Shown here: positions 19,247 through 30,355 of the stretch, piece after piece
Layout of the letters: the number at the start of each line of letters is the position of its first letter
Numbering within the stretch: the stretch's first letter is position 1
Assembly: GCA_934047225.1 (NCBI GenBank)
Contig: OW204011.1
Coordinates: forward strand, 18,240,339-18,304,338
Length of the DNA stretch: 64,000 nucleotides
Direction of reading: 5' to 3'
Source of the DNA: Ypsolopha sequella
Taxonomy: Eukaryota; Arthropoda; Insecta; Lepidoptera; Ypsolophidae
The notes under the pieces: generated by a model
What the model was told of the DNA's origin: nothing
Database searches by the model: none
The model's input: only the letters and a program-made list of their open reading frames with translations
Made by a program: the position numbers and the translations under genes

Positions 19247-20006
19247 GTGTACAAAACGCGAGAGTGTAAAGTTATATAATCATCTACACTCTATTCCGCA
19301 AAAAGATATGTCTTTTTTTGTGAGATATGCAGTTTACCCTGTACCTGGAAATACCATGGGTGACTTTCATTGATCTTGCCCATCCCGTTTTCAACCGTCC
19401 AAAACCGAATCTTCTTTTCAGTAATGGCTTCTTGTAAACCTAACTTGAAGGCCGTAATTGGACATTTAATTTCCACAATCATATATTTTGCCCCAATCAG
19501 ACCATCAGGTGTGGCTCCTAGGAATGGGTACTCTTCATCTATAAAAAGTTCACATCGTTGGATCTCAACTTTTTCTTGAATTTCTAAATGTTTCAAAGCT
19601 GATTTTTTATATTTTAATCCATGTCTGATTTACGGCACTCCTGATAATTTTTTGCCACAAAGCAATCTTTTGACCAGGGGAGCACAAGCCGTAGTTTCTC
19701 TTCTCAAAATAACGGACCCAACTGATGAAGGTGTTAACATTTCGCTCCGTAATTGTAACCATTTGGTATCTTCTCTTTGAAGAACAGTTTCTTTTTGAAT
19801 TTGGTCTCGTAATAAACTGTTATTGGTTAGATTTTCTAACAAAATCTTCTAAGTTTTATCAAATATTTCTTCATCCATGTCCGGCTGAGCTACCTTTGTC
19901 CCGTAATCATTTTGTTCTTTCTTTTCCGCAGAACGAAGCCTTCTCCTGATACGAACGTATTTATTTTTTGCAAGGTTCTGTTTTGATCGTTTTGTCTCAT
20001 GCTTTT

Positions 20007-21218
20007 TTATATTTGAGGATGGTGAACGATGGAGAGTAGCTTTTTGTAAATTAGTAATTGCCTTTCTCTTGTTGTAGGATGTGACAGTAGCAAAGACCCT
20101 TGCAGTGTAAGATCCACGCGAAGTAAAATTACTACGTTTACCTCCAATAAACTTTCGACAATGTTGCTTTGGCTATTTTGTAGCAAGCTTCTAGCATGGG
20201 CTGCAAGTGTTGAAACAATGACTGACAAACGAATCCACAGACCACTTGTTGGTAACTGACTAATAAGTTCCTCTGGATCATCAGATTTACTTCCGGAGCA
20301 ATAGAAATCTTTGCAGTTGCCATGTGATCTGAATACGTGCAAAAGTAAATTGTTTATGTCACTATGCAATTCATTAATTTTAACAGTATCGGAAGTTGGT
20401 AAGTTCTGGATAGCTTTTTTGATGTTGCGCCGTATAGACATAATCCGTTGCTGTGTTAATAATTTTCTTAACTTAACTGGAAATTGTGTGTCTGAAGTTA
20501 AGTTCTTCATTTTGTTAAAAAAATTGCGTAGCAAATGATTAATACATTCTATTTTCTCAACCGTCACATTCGCATAAGGCCGGGCTTCTAAAATTTTGCA
20601 GTATGGGCTTGAGTCTCAATCAGAAACTAGGCGGCCATAAATCAGGTTATACATTGATATAGACGATTTAAAACCCTCTAACAATATGTCGGATTCCATG
20701 CCTGATGACGATCCTTCATAGTTTTTGAAACACTTGTGCTCCATTGTTATTTCTTTTCTCTTACAAAACTCGCAAATTGAACAATATTTGTTGCGCACCG
20801 CTAAAAACAAGACCTTTCCAAAGCGTTTTCCGATTATCGTTGCTGCTCCAGATAGAGAAGAGTAGTTAGAGCGATACGACCGCTTTGCCCAGCAGCCATC
20901 TGCAACCACATCAATAATTGGTGTACCGTTTAAATCTACCCTCCTTTTAAAGCAGCAGCAGTTTTGAGTCTTCAGCTGTTTCAGAATCCGATTGAATAAT
21001 TTGCTGGTATTTGCAATTATTACATGTAAAGGTAAACTTTGATACAAGTCTCGTGCGCGTCTCATTCTCACAGGTAATTTTTCCAGTGAACACCCAAATT
21101 TCTTATTATGTGCAGCAAATTTTATCAAATCCATCATGAAATGTTGAAAATGAATAATACGACGACCAGCTATTTTTGTTCCAGAAAAATCAACTTTGCC
21201 TTTTGCAATCTGGAACAT
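20007..21218 (-). pseudogene. Mutator-like (MULE) transposase domain, broken
   Basis: The segment reads 'DVVADGCWAKRSYRSNYSSL', 'GAATIIGKRFGKVLFLAVRN', paired Cys ('CSICEFC'), 'EHKCFKNYEGSSSGMESDI' and 'VEKIECINHLLRN'. This order matches the Mutator-like transposase domain of insect and cnidarian elements, with catalytic acids expected at the DG.W, GMESD and downstream positions. One TGA interrupts the frame at about 20607, where relatives have a Gly codon. A frameshift near 20160 moves the C-terminal part ('GSYTARVFATVTSYNKR') into another frame. Before 21218 there are AG-ended pyrimidine tracts (for example 'tatatgttccag'), so the original gene may have had introns. Confidence 0.75.
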
Positions 21219-21290
21219 ATAAAAAGCATCAATGGTATCTTTTGAAAATTCACGATAGAATTAAATTGTATGTTATGATTTTAGCTTTTT

Positions 21291-21809
21291 GTGATTAAGG
21301 CCTGGAATTTTCTGATATCACAAGCATTTTTAGACGACATATCTGAATTACTGACATGGTTATTATCGTCATTAAACATTTGGGGACTTTTTCAAGTCTG
21401 TCTTTTGTCTGGACATATCGACAATCTAAAGCATGAACTTTGTTCTTTTCAATCTGTAATGCAGAAAAATAACAATGATGTTTTGGGAATCTACTTAGTG
21501 TTTTCTGTTTGCAATGTTTTTAGTTTTTTCAAATAATGATCCATACCTGAAGTTGATCAATATCATTAGGGATTACAGACGTCATCTTTGAATTACTAGC
21601 ATTGCTAGTGACATTATTAATAATTACAGGAAAAGATGCCATTCCGCCTTGTGTCTAAATAAAATAATGAAATGTTGTCACATGTATACCGGACAAAATA
21701 TTCTGGTATGGCAATGTAATTTAAATGCATTATTCAAAAAAGTGACTTTATTTTACTGTAAAGGTTTTTTTTATAAAAATATATTTCGGGCCAAAACCCG
21801 AAAAAAAAG
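21291..21809. other. No gene recognised; upstream of the MULE relic
   Basis: AT-rich sequence; possible exon-like minus-strand stretch near 21545-21650 ('PNDIDQLQ' followed by GTATGG) that might be the MULE N-terminus, but I cannot support it by a domain. Confidence 0.35.
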
Positions 21810-22150
21810 TTTATTTTGCAAAGTAGGTATATATAATACACGTTTCACAATAAAATAATAAATGTACATGAACTACTTAGATTAAATGTTTATTTAATTT
21901 ATGTAGCAATATAGTATATACGATTAAAATTATAGGTAAAATATTATTATACAAGGTGAAATCCAATCAACCGCCCGAACCCATACCGGAGGCCCGGCCA
22001 GGGACAAGGAACAAGGTTCAATCATCACCAACCGAGCCCCCAGCACGAATCCAGGTGGCCGACCAAATCCCATCCTATATACTACATAGTAACAGGTTAC
22101 ATATATAAATACATGCCTAACTCCGCCCATTCGATTAGTCTTGCTAAGAA
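21810..22150 (-). repeat. Dispersed repeat A, copy 1
   Basis: This matches, in opposite orientation, 46790-47160. Shared blocks include 'tttgcaaagtaggtatata'-type sequence, 'gattaaaattataggtaaaat', the G+C-rich block 'accgagcccccagcacgaat' and 'tacatgcctaactccgccca'. There is no coding potential. The structure is compatible with a SINE or a LINE 3' end with an AT-rich tail. Confidence 0.7.
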
Positions 22151-22410
22151 GAACGGGCAAGAAACTTGGCAAGATCATGTCTTTTTTTTTAACATAAACT
22201 TAAACTATACGTTGAATTACTTATATCTACTTTAACCAAGGGATAAGAAAATACAAGACAGCAGGAATTCAGGTTAATGAAAAAAGAAAAACATATATAT
22301 CTTTGCCTACCTGTCTCATATAGTCTATTTCCTTTTACAGTCTGTAATTAATTAATGTTAACTCTTAAGAGGAATCAAAAGTTAGGAAATTATATTAATT
22401 AATTAAATTA

Positions 22411-24086
22411 TTACCTACTGTCATCAAAATCAGTATCACTATAACACCATGCTTCACCATCATCCAAATATTCATTTATTTTATAATATGCCTTTTTCAG
22501 TAGGCCCTGCTTAATATACTGTTTAAACTTATTCTCTGACAAAGTAAGGACCTCTTTTGGAACTTTGTTGTAAAATCTTATACCATATCCTACGAAAGAG
22601 GTACTCACTTTGGCGAGTCTGATTTTTGGAAAAGCCAGTTTATACTTATTTCTGGTTTCCTTACAATGTTGCTCACCAAGCCTTGGGAGAGACTCAACAT
22701 TTTTTCTAACATATCTAAGGACTTGGTAAATATATTCACAAGGAACAGTTAATATATTAATTTCTTTGAACTTTTCTCTTAATGAATCCCGGTGCTTCAT
22801 ATTATAAATAGCCCGAATTGCTCTCTTCTGCAAAACAAAGAATGCGTCTGTATCCGCGGCTCTACCCCATAACAGCATGCCGTATGACATAATGCTGTGA
22901 AATTAACTAAAATAGACTAGTCTAGCAGTATCTACATCAGTAATTTGCCTTATGCGTCTAACAGCGTATGCGGCCGAACTAAGTCTACCACATAGGGCTT
23001 CTATGTGGGGACCCCACTGAAGACGAGAGTCTACCGTAATGCCCAAAAATTTAGTTTCGTTAACTAACTCCAGCTTGGACCCCTGCAAAAGCAAATTACA
23101 ATCCACTTTAATTACATTTGGTAACGTGAATTTTATACATTTTGTCTTTTTTGCGTTTAGAACTAAATTATTTACAGTAAACCAATCAAGCACCAGTGAT
23201 AAAGTTGTATTCGCGTCGTCAAGGATATCTTTACGTCTATTAACTTTAAAAATAAGTGACGTGTCGTCTGCGAATACTACTATCTTAGTTAAGTCTTTAA
23301 TTAAATAGGGCAGGTCATTTATGTAAATTAAAAACAGCAAGGGCCCCAATATGGAACCCTGCGGGACACCCATTTTAACTAATGCTCCACATGATTTTAC
23401 CCCATAAATGTCTACCTTTTGAATACGATCACTAAGATACGACTTCATTAACGCCAAAGATTTGCCCCTCACTCCGTAGTGATCTAATTTACATATGAGT
23501 ATTTCATGATTAACGCAATCGAAGGCTTTCGAGAGGTCACAAAATACACCAAATGCATCCTGCTTTTCTTCCCAAGTATCAAAAATGTGCTTAACTAAAG
23601 CAACTCCTGCATCTGTGGTTGACCTCCCTCTAGTGAATCCGTATCAGTGAAGCAACTTATTTAAATTAAAATGAAATAACAATTGATTAAAAACTATTTT
23701 TTCAAAAACCATACTCAAAACCGGTAAAACTGACACAGGTCTATAGTTTGATGGGTCACCGTTGTCGCCTGATTTAAAAAGGGGGATCAATTTACTAAAC
23801 TTCATTAAGTCAGGAAAGATACCATCATCTACACATTTATTAAAAATTAATGCCAAATAAGGAGCTATTAAATCAATAACAAAACTTATAACTTTCACAG
23901 ATAGGCCCCATAAGTCCTCGGTTTTTTTCAAGTTAAGCGATTTAAATGATTTAATTAAAGTTAATGAATTAATATGTTTAAAAGCAAATACAGAAAGACA
24001 CTGAGGTACGTTATCTATTAAAAGATCCTGCGCAAGCCCAGGGCTTGAATTTAAATCTTTATAAAAACGTTCGTCTAATTTATTTT
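22411..24086 (-). pseudogene. CR1/Jockey-type LINE reverse transcriptase, two nonsense codons
   Basis: Reading from 24086, the fingers region leads to 'FSKLIPLFKSGDNGDPSNYR' and 'PVSVLPVLSMVFEKIV', then after an in-frame TGA near 23646 'YGFTRGRSTTDAGVALVKHI' and 'DLSKAFDCVNHEIL'. 'GVPQGSILGPLLFLIYINDL' and the catalytic 'VVFADDTSLI' follow, then 'ETKFLGITVDSRLQWGPHI'. A TAA near 22905 precedes 'MSYGMLLWGRAADTDAFFVL' and the C-terminal end. The frame is otherwise kept, so two substitutions account for its inactivity. The endonuclease is missing. Clade (CR1, Jockey or Daphne-like) is uncertain. 22180-22410 is likely its 3' UTR. Confidence 0.85.
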
Positions 24087-24090
24087 AGAA

Positions 24091-24150
24091 CATAAACACA
24101 CAACAAAAGATATAAGTAAACATAAACACACAACAAAAGATATAAGTAAA
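24091..24150. repeat. 30-bp tandem duplication at the LINE 5' truncation point
   Basis: Two perfect copies occupy 24091-24120 and 24121-24150, containing 'acacaacaaaagatataagt'. They lie just outside the recognisable LINE sequence. Confidence 0.9.
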
Positions 24151-24342
24151 CAGACCCAACGCGAATACTTCAATCCTATTACCCACAAACGAGTACGTGT
24201 TTGTATGTTTAGACATCTTTCACTTGTCTATGGCTCTTGGATTAAACAGTTTGCATTGGGTCTGATTACTTATCTCTTTTTTTGCTGTATATTTTAAAAT
24301 AGAGAATAGATTATGTACCCATGTTTCATTGTTTTTTTGTGA

Positions 24343-24417
24343 AGTTGATCCAGATACGTTGAAAGTAGCATCAGTGGGAAGCCATTGATGCTCCGAGACT
24401 AAGTTGTTTGTGAAGTT
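24343..24417. repeat. Single left unit of the 71-bp minisatellite
   Basis: One unit ('gaagttgatccagatacg' to 'actaagttgtttgtgaagtt') abuts the 5' LTR of the Gypsy element. The other 12 units lie on the far side at 30452-31304, so the element inserted between units. Confidence 0.92.
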
Positions 24418-24511
24418 TGTGCTATATGTAGGTAGGTTCACTCTTCAGTCGAGATTATACCGTTGATCAAGCTCCAGTGTTTTCTATACTATCCCGTGTA
24501 CTTATAGACTA
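24418..24511 (+). repeat. Gypsy 5' LTR (94 bp)
   Basis: Begins TGTGCTATATG and ends at GACTA, immediately followed by TTTGGCGACGAGG, a plausible primer-binding site. It differs from the 3' LTR at two positions by eye (TATATG versus TACATG; TCTATACT versus TCTTTACT). It lacks the usual terminal CA. Confidence 0.88.
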
Positions 24512-24578
24512 TTTGGCGACGAGGAGTAAAATTGGTGTGTTGTGTGGGCCACATTGCGTTTTTTTTTTTACGGTGAAG

Positions 24579-27074
24579 ATGTCGGTGGGAAAAATTGGCG
24601 AATTTAACATCGAAAACGGCAATTGGACATTTTATTGTGACCGTTTGAACGCCTATTTCAAGGCGAATAAGATCGAGGAGGCTTTAAAGACTGCCACGTT
24701 AATTACTGCTGTGGGCGATGATGCATACGAACTGATGGTGAACCTGGTCAGTCCGAAGCTTCCGGCGGAACAGAAGTTCGAGGATCTACTGGCGGTTATG
24801 AAAGAACATCTCCAACCCAAACCTTCACAACTTGCTGAGAGATTTCGTTTTCGTCTAAGGCGGCAAGCTAGTGGGGAATCAATCAAACAATACGTGGCGG
24901 AGTTGAAAAAGCTTTCGAGGTTTTGTGAGTTCGGCAGTGCATTGGATGACAATTTACGTGACCAATTTGTGTGTGGTTTGTCTAGTGACCTTATCCGACA
25001 AAGACTTTTCTCCGAAGAAAATGTGAAGTTCACAAGAGCGGTGTCATTCGCATGTTCTTTGGAAGCAGCCGAGCGGGATGCAGCGGCTGTGGAGGGCATT
25101 TCTAGGTCGAGCGCGGCAACGGTTACCGCGGCGGGCGGTGTCGACAGAAACGAGCCGGTTTACAAGATGGCAACGTCGCAGTCGAGCGGTGGCTCAGAGA
25201 AACAACAACTTTCGTCTCGCATGGATGCATGCGAATGTTGTGGTAATAATCATGCGACAAATACCTGTCGCTTTATCAAGTACAAGTGCGGCAAGTGTCA
25301 AAAAACGGGACATTTAAGAAAAATGTGTACGAAGTGGTCAGGAGGACGTGGCGGTCGCAGTGCTGCAGGTGCCGGTGGCCGGTGGGGTCCCGGTCCAAGC
25401 GCGGGCTCGCGCACGGGGCGCACTCACTACGTTGAGCAAGGCGGCGATCAGTCGGAATCTGATGAAGAACCTATTTATCAAATGTCACTAAAGGCGTACA
25501 AGCCGGTAAGCTTACCTGTCAAAGTAGATAACCACGAGTTAATTATGGAGTGTGACACCGGAGCGGCCAGTTCCTGCATTAGTTTAAGAACCTACGAAAA
25601 ATATTTCAAACATCTAGAACTGAAACCTTGTAGTCTAGTGTTTAAATTTTATGATGGTAGTCGTGTAAGGCCGTTAGGAATTATTCGCCCGTGGGTAGAA
25701 TATGGCGACAAAAGGTTGGCTTTGGACTTGTTTGTTATTGATAAAGGTGTAACCTCTCTGATTGGACGGCAATGGTTGACGGAATTATCGGTAACAATTC
25801 CAACTTTTGGTTTTGATCGCCTTGACAATTTAAATTATAACAGTGATTGTAAGAATCTTGATGGTATCCTCTTCAGATATAAACATGTGTTGGACGGCGG
25901 ACTGGGGCGTTACACGGGCGGCACGGCACGGCTGCGGCTGCGCGAGGGTGCCTCGCCGGTGTTCCACCGCGCGCGCCCGCTACCCTTCGCGCTGCGCGAG
26001 CGCGTCGACGCCGAGCTGGATGCCATGCTACGGGACGGTGTCATAGAGCCGGTAGAATGTTCGGATTGGGCTACTCCATTGGTGCCAGTGAATAAGAAAG
26101 ATGGCGCCTTACGTATCTGTGCGGATTTCAAGGTAACATTGAATCCCGTTTTAATGATTGATCGATATCCTATTCCGAGGGTTGAGGACCTTTTTGCGGA
26201 CCTGGCTGGTAGTGAAAAGTTTTCCAAAATAGATTTAATACAATCTTACAATCAGATCTGTTTAGATGACACGAAGAAGTACACCGTGATCAATACCCAC
26301 AGGGGTTTATTTAGATACAATCGTTTGGTGTATGGTCTAGCTTCATCCCCAGGCATTTTTCAAAGGATTTTATCAAATCTATTTAAAGATGTACCTAATT
26401 GCAAGGTTTTTCTGGACGATGTACTGTGCTATGGAAAAGATGAACGTTCTCACTTAGATACAATAAATAAGGTTTTAGACATATTGGATAAAAACGGTTT
26501 AAAGGTTAAAAAACAAAAGTGCGAGTTTCTGGTCGATGAAGTTAAGTACCTGGGCTTCATTATTAACAAGCATGGAATTAGACCAGATCCGAGTAAACTT
26601 ACTGCGATTAAAGATATGCCATGCCCGGGGAATGTTACGGAATTACGAGCCTTTTTAGGAATGATAAACTTTTATGCGAAGTTTGTAAAGAATTTTAGTG
26701 ACGTTTTACATCCACTTTACGCGTTGTTAAAAAAGGGTAAAGCATGGTTTTGGAGTGCTGAATGCACTCGGGCAGTCAAACAAGTAAAAAAATTGTTGTT
26801 AAGTAGTGAAGTACTCACGCACTACGATCCCCAGCGCCCTCTGGTGCTCACGTGTGACGCGTCGGGCCGCGGAGTCGCCGGAGTGCTCAGCCAGCCGGAC
26901 GAGCAGGGCCGGGAACGGCCGGTCGCGTATATTTCGCGCAAGTTAAATGAGGCTGAAACTAATTATTCGCAAATTCATAGGGAAGCTCTAGCGATCATAT
27001 ATTCGGTGCAAAAATTTCATCAGTATTTATACGGAAGACATTTTATATTGAGGACCGATAATAACCGCTCGTAA
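24579..27074 (+). CDS. Gypsy Gag-Pol polyprotein (Gag, protease, RT, RNase H start)
   Basis: I start at the ATG at 24579 (MSVGKIGEFN), although the frame is open from 24477 inside the LTR. Gag occupies about residues 1-220. A zinc knuckle region follows ('CECCGNNHATNTC', 'CGKCQKTGHLRKMC'). The protease carries 'MECDTGAASSCISL'. RT has 'RYPIPRVEDLFADL', 'KIDLIQSYNQICL' and the catalytic 'VFLDDVLCYG', LDD where many Gypsy elements have MDD. RNase H starts 'LVLTCDASGRGVAGVLSQ'. Gag and Pol are in one frame with no shift. A one-base deletion near 27060 ends the frame at 27074 within RNase H. A G+C-rich stretch (25880-26030) and another at 26830-26930 depart from the surrounding base composition. 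Confidence 0.93.
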   Translation: MSVGKIGEFNIENGNWTFYCDRLNAYFKANKIEEALKTATLITAVGDDAYELMVNLVSPKLPAEQKFEDLLAVMKEHLQPKPSQLAERFRFRLRRQASGESIKQYVAELKKLSRFCEFGSALDDNLRDQFVCGLSSDLIRQRLFSEENVKFTRAVSFACSLEAAERDAAAVEGISRSSAATVTAAGGVDRNEPVYKMATSQSSGGSEKQQLSSRMDACECCGNNHATNTCRFIKYKCGKCQKTGHLRKMCTKWSGGRGGRSAAGAGGRWGPGPSAGSRTGRTHYVEQGGDQSESDEEPIYQMSLKAYKPVSLPVKVDNHELIMECDTGAASSCISLRTYEKYFKHLELKPCSLVFKFYDGSRVRPLGIIRPWVEYGDKRLALDLFVIDKGVTSLIGRQWLTELSVTIPTFGFDRLDNLNYNSDCKNLDGILFRYKHVLDGGLGRYTGGTARLRLREGASPVFHRARPLPFALRERVDAELDAMLRDGVIEPVECSDWATPLVPVNKKDGALRICADFKVTLNPVLMIDRYPIPRVEDLFADLAGSEKFSKIDLIQSYNQICLDDTKKYTVINTHRGLFRYNRLVYGLASSPGIFQRILSNLFKDVPNCKVFLDDVLCYGKDERSHLDTINKVLDILDKNGLKVKKQKCEFLVDEVKYLGFIINKHGIRPDPSKLTAIKDMPCPGNVTELRAFLGMINFYAKFVKNFSDVLHPLYALLKKGKAWFWSAECTRAVKQVKKLLLSSEVLTHYDPQRPLVLTCDASGRGVAGVLSQPDEQGRERPVAYISRKLNEAETNYSQIHREALAIIYSVQKFHQYLYGRHFILRTDNNRS

Positions 27075-27466
27075 GTATTTTTGGTCCAAAATTAGGCGTG
27101 CCTACCATGGCTGCTAGTCGTATGGTGCGATGGTCTATTATCCTATCTGCGTATGTTTACGACATACAGTATGTGAACACGTGTGACAATAGCGCGGATG
27201 CATTATCACGTTTGCCGGTGGTCAATAACACCAAAATAAAAGAAATACCAGAACAGTCATATTTACATTTCGCATCGGATGCTTTATTGTTAAATAGTGA
27301 GAGTATTAGGAAAAATACTAGCCGTAATTCTATGTTAAGTCGGGTTCTTAGTTTCATTAGGGACGGTTGGCCGGAGACAGTAGATATTGAACAATTGAAA
27401 CCATACCTAAATAGAAGTAAAGAATTATACGAAGAGTTAGGGTGCGTAATGTGGGGACATCGTGTA
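27075..27466 (+). pseudogene. Gypsy RNase H end and integrase linker, shifted frame
   Basis: The polyprotein resumes in the next frame with 'PLVSIFGPKLGVPTMAASRM' and 'VNTCDNSADALSRLPV', the conserved tether end of RNase H. It continues to 'CVMWGHRV', where the LINE insertion interrupts. Removing the LINE and one TSD copy gives an in-frame join to the integrase part at 28912. Confidence 0.88.
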
Positions 27467-28904
27467 AAGTAAGTAAAAGTAAAGTAAAAATTTTCTTTAT
27501 TACATAAAGCATTTAACAAATTATCCTTAAATAGACTTAAAAACATAAATACAAAGGTGAGTCTTAACTAATAAGGATAGCCGTTGGCATCTATGCTAGT
27601 GTGTAGCACTGTACAATAGATACCAGCGTCTTCCGACACTCACTTATATTTTAAAACATTCATAGCTCATAAGGATAAACAATTTGGAAATCTTAGGAAC
27701 TAAACAAATTAAAAAGAGAGAATTGCCTATTTAAGTAGTTAATATAACAATGGAAGTGGTAATAAAATTAATAAGGTTGGGTTAGAATTTGGGGAGAATT
27801 AATTTACTGGAATTAAGGATGTAGGTATGTGAATAATAAATAATATTATGCTTAACTATGTGACGGATTTAAGTAAATCTTCCGTGTCTATGTAAGTCAT
27901 ATCAAGAAGCCACTTTGAAATAATGGATTTGCAGAGATGAAGTTTTTTTGGGTAGATATTGAGAACATTATTTATTCTATTATAAAGGTGACAGCTGATA
28001 CATATATAATGTCGGGAGGAAAGTGCAAGTCTGTGTGAAGGTATTCGACAAACGAGGTCATTGCGTCGTGTTTCTTCAAAGAACTCAGAATTAAAAGGTA
28101 TAGAGGAGTGCTTACGCAGGGTGGTGCGAAAAACAAAAAGCTGTCTCACTGTAAGTACTTGTACTTCTTTGTACAAAAGGGTTGTTCCAAAACGGTAAGG
28201 TTTGTTGGTCATTACCTTGAGAACAGCCCTCTGTGCTCGCTCCAAACGAAGCATAGATGTGGCATGTGTTCCCCCCCAGACCGTGATGCAGTACGAAAGG
28301 ACAGATTGAGCTAGGGCATAGTACACAGTTTTAAGTGTTCTAAGATCTGCAGACGACCTCAGTTTCTTAAAAATGAAAATGAGTCTCCGGGTTCTTGATA
28401 TTAAAGAATTTAGATGAGGTTTCCAGCATAGCGTACTATCTATATAAACACCTAGATACTTGACCTCATTTGTTCTTTCGAGAGCTAGACAATTGCAAAA
28501 GAACCCATTATTTTGGTCACAAGTATGAGCTTTAATGTGAAAGTCATTAATGGTAGGTTGACAAGAAGTCAAGGGACTAAAGGTGATAAATTTAGATTTT
28601 TCTACATTTAAAGTTAACAAATTATTGGAAAACCACTGTACTACGCGAGATAAGGCTGATTCAGCTAGCCGTTGAGTGCCCTGCCATGTTTTATCATGAA
28701 TAAGAAGAGCCGTGTCGTCAGCATAGGTAAAGATTTGACAGTTAGTTAGATTTAATTTACAGAGATTATTAATATAAATTAAAAACAAGGTTGGACCCAA
28801 AACACTTCCCTGGGGGACTCCATAGCTTAAGGATTCTTCGAAACTAGTATATTTGTCAATAATAACTGACTGAGTACGCGCATTTAAGTAATCTTTAAAA
28901 ATAT
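27467..28904 (-). mobile_element. 5'-truncated LINE nested in the Gypsy element
   Basis: Bounded by a 7-bp target duplication TCGTGTA (27460-27466 and 28905-28911). The 3' end, at the low coordinate, is a degenerate 'aagtaaaagtaaag' tail. The coding frame is uninterrupted from the truncation point to its stop, so this insertion is younger than the Gypsy it sits in and possibly recent. Confidence 0.9.
27856..28904 (-). CDS. LINE reverse transcriptase C-terminal part
   Basis: Open from the truncation point with 'GVPQGSVLGPTLFLIYINNL', then the catalytic 'FTYADDTALLIHDKTW', 'VVQWFSNNLLTLNVEKSKFI' and 'EVKYLGVYIDSTLCWKPHL'. The C-terminal 'YYALAQSVLSYCITVWGG' and 'LERAQRAVLKVM' are standard LINE thumb/connection motifs. 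The frame ends normally at 27856. This belongs to the Jockey/CR1 group, different from the LINE at 22411-24086. About 390 bp of 3' UTR follow (27467-27855). Confidence 0.88.
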
Positions 28905-28911
28905 TCGTGTA

Positions 28912-29581
28912 GTTATTCCAGAGTCGTGTAGGGCTGAAGTGATACGGGAATTACATGACGCACACATGGGCATAACTAAGACCAAAGCCATGGCCCGCAG
29001 TTACGTGTGGTGGCCCGGGTTAGACGAAGAGATCGAGCGGAGGTGTCGCGAGTGCACGGTGTGTGCGGCGGTGGCCCCCGCGCCTCGCTCCGCACCGCCC
29101 TCTCCCTGGCGATGGCCGGTGCAACCCTACGAACGTATACATTTAGATTTTCTGGGTCCGATTGATGGTATTGTTTATCTCATTTCGATTGATGCACGAT
29201 CGAAATGGATCGAAGTATATAAAATTAGTAGGACTACGGCTGACTGTACGATTGATAAATTGCGTGAATCATGGGCCCGTTGGGGGATCCCAAAATTGGT
29301 AGTCAGCGATAATGGACCACCTTTTTCCAGCTTTGCTTTTCAGGAGTTTTTAAAAAACAATGGGGTGCGTCACATGTTTTCCCCACCATTTCATCCGTCT
29401 TCGAACGGAGCAGCTGAAAATGCAGTTAAAATAATAAAGAGGGTCATTAAGAAAGCCACCCACGAGCAAAAACGAGTGGATATCGCTATCAGTAGATATT
29501 TACTCAATTATAATAATACTCCGCACAGTACGACGGGTGACAGTCCCGCTAAATTGCTAAATTGCTGCAAGGTCGAGCTTT
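28912..29581 (+). CDS. Gypsy integrase (HHCC and DDE core)
   Basis: The zinc-binding domain has 'RELHDAHMGITKTKA' and 'CRECTVC'. The catalytic core has 'HLDFLGPIDG', 'VVSDNGPPFSSFAF' and 'HPSSNGAAENAVKI', giving Asp, Asp and Glu in D-D-35-E style. It inserts element cDNA into the host genome. The first methionine listed at 28939 is internal to the polyprotein. The frame is cut at 29581 by an 8-bp tandem duplication (AAATTGCT twice at about 29552), after which the C-terminal part continues in another frame. Confidence 0.9.
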
Positions 29582-30155
29582 AAGAAGTAGGTTAGACAAT
29601 TTGAAACCAGACAGGAATGCGAAAGTACAAAAGGAACAGGAAAGGCAGGTTAAATACTCGGGTGGTACGTCGAGAGAAGTACAGACAGGCGAACAGGTAT
29701 GGTTCCGTGATTACAGGCCAGGGCGTAAATGGACCGAAGGGTCGGTCGTAGGTCGTGCGGGCGTGGCCGATTATGCAGTGAAAATTTCCGAAGGGTCCTT
29801 AGTACACAGGCATATCGATCAATTAAAACGTCGATCTCGATGTTCAGTAATTTGTCCGGAACAGATTCAGTCACCAATGGAGTCTCCTGCTACCGTAGAC
29901 GCGGGGCAGGCACCTGTCTCGGTGGCGGCGAGCTCGTGTCGCGAGTTGACCGAGGTGTCCGTGGGCGAGGTGGAGCACGCGGGAGTGGCGACCCCGGCGG
30001 GCGAGCCTCGGTTGAGCGAGATGACGTCACTTGCGCCCGCGACTCGCTCGCCAGACCTGACGCCCGCGGGGGCAGGGCTAGATAGTGGGGAACGGGAGAG
30101 GACTCACCCAGTCCGCGTCAGAAAACCGGTAAACAGATATGGTTTACCGAGTTAA
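29562..30155 (+). CDS. Gypsy integrase C-terminal extension
   Basis: Begins 'GRALRSRLDNLKPDRNAKVQ' and continues with 'VQTGEQVWFRDYRPGRKWTE' and 'DYAVKISEGSLVHRHIDQLK', the GPY/F-like or strand-exchange tail of Gypsy integrases. A Ser/Pro/Ala-rich region and 'RVRKPVNRYG' near the stop match the usual end of these polyproteins. Base composition rises sharply in G+C at 29880-30110. Confidence 0.85.
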   Translation: MLQGRALRSRLDNLKPDRNAKVQKEQERQVKYSGGTSREVQTGEQVWFRDYRPGRKWTEGSVVGRAGVADYAVKISEGSLVHRHIDQLKRRSRCSVICPEQIQSPMESPATVDAGQAPVSVAASSCRELTEVSVGEVEHAGVATPAGEPRLSEMTSLAPATRSPDLTPAGAGLDSGERERTHPVRVRKPVNRYGLPS

Positions 30156-30355
30156 AATTTTGTAATTGTATAATTATTATTATTTTTTTTTCTCTCATAT
30201 GTTTGCGTTTTAGTTTTTTTTTGTTATATGATGTACCTTTTTACATTCTGGGCTATTGTTATGTATAAATATATATATATATATATTTTTTATAAGTACA
30301 TTTATCTAAGGGTTTTATTTGTAATTAATGTACTTAGTAGTTAAGAGTGGAGGAT

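Larger units (their letters stand above)
18507..19842 (-). pseudogene. YqaJ-like (PD-(D/E)XK) recombinase/exonuclease region
   Basis: 'REDTKWLQLRSEMLTPSSVG' is the YqaJ N-terminal signature. After an in-frame TAA (near 19633) it continues to 'FLGATPDGLIGAKYMIVEIK', containing the catalytic Asp and the E-x-K of the PD-(D/E)XK nuclease fold, then 'HPWYFQVQGKLHIS'. A second TAG follows at about 19290. The C-terminal piece 'NRNDEFWDKKMMPKLVRFYL' is at 18507-18668, beyond the Penelope-like insertion. The family are phage-type recombination exonucleases; fusions with MULE-type transposases occur in animals, to my recollection. The role in transposition is unknown. Confidence 0.72.
18507..21290 (-). 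mobile_element. Decayed Mutator-like element encoding transposase plus YqaJ-type nuclease
   Basis: Reading on the minus strand, a Mutator-like transposase region (21218-20007) is followed without a break in orientation by a YqaJ/lambda-exonuclease-like region (about 19842-18507). The order and the near-continuous frames suggest one long original protein. It carries at least three in-frame stops and one frameshift, and a Penelope-like fragment is inserted in the last part. I could not identify terminal inverted repeats or target duplications. Confidence 0.7.
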
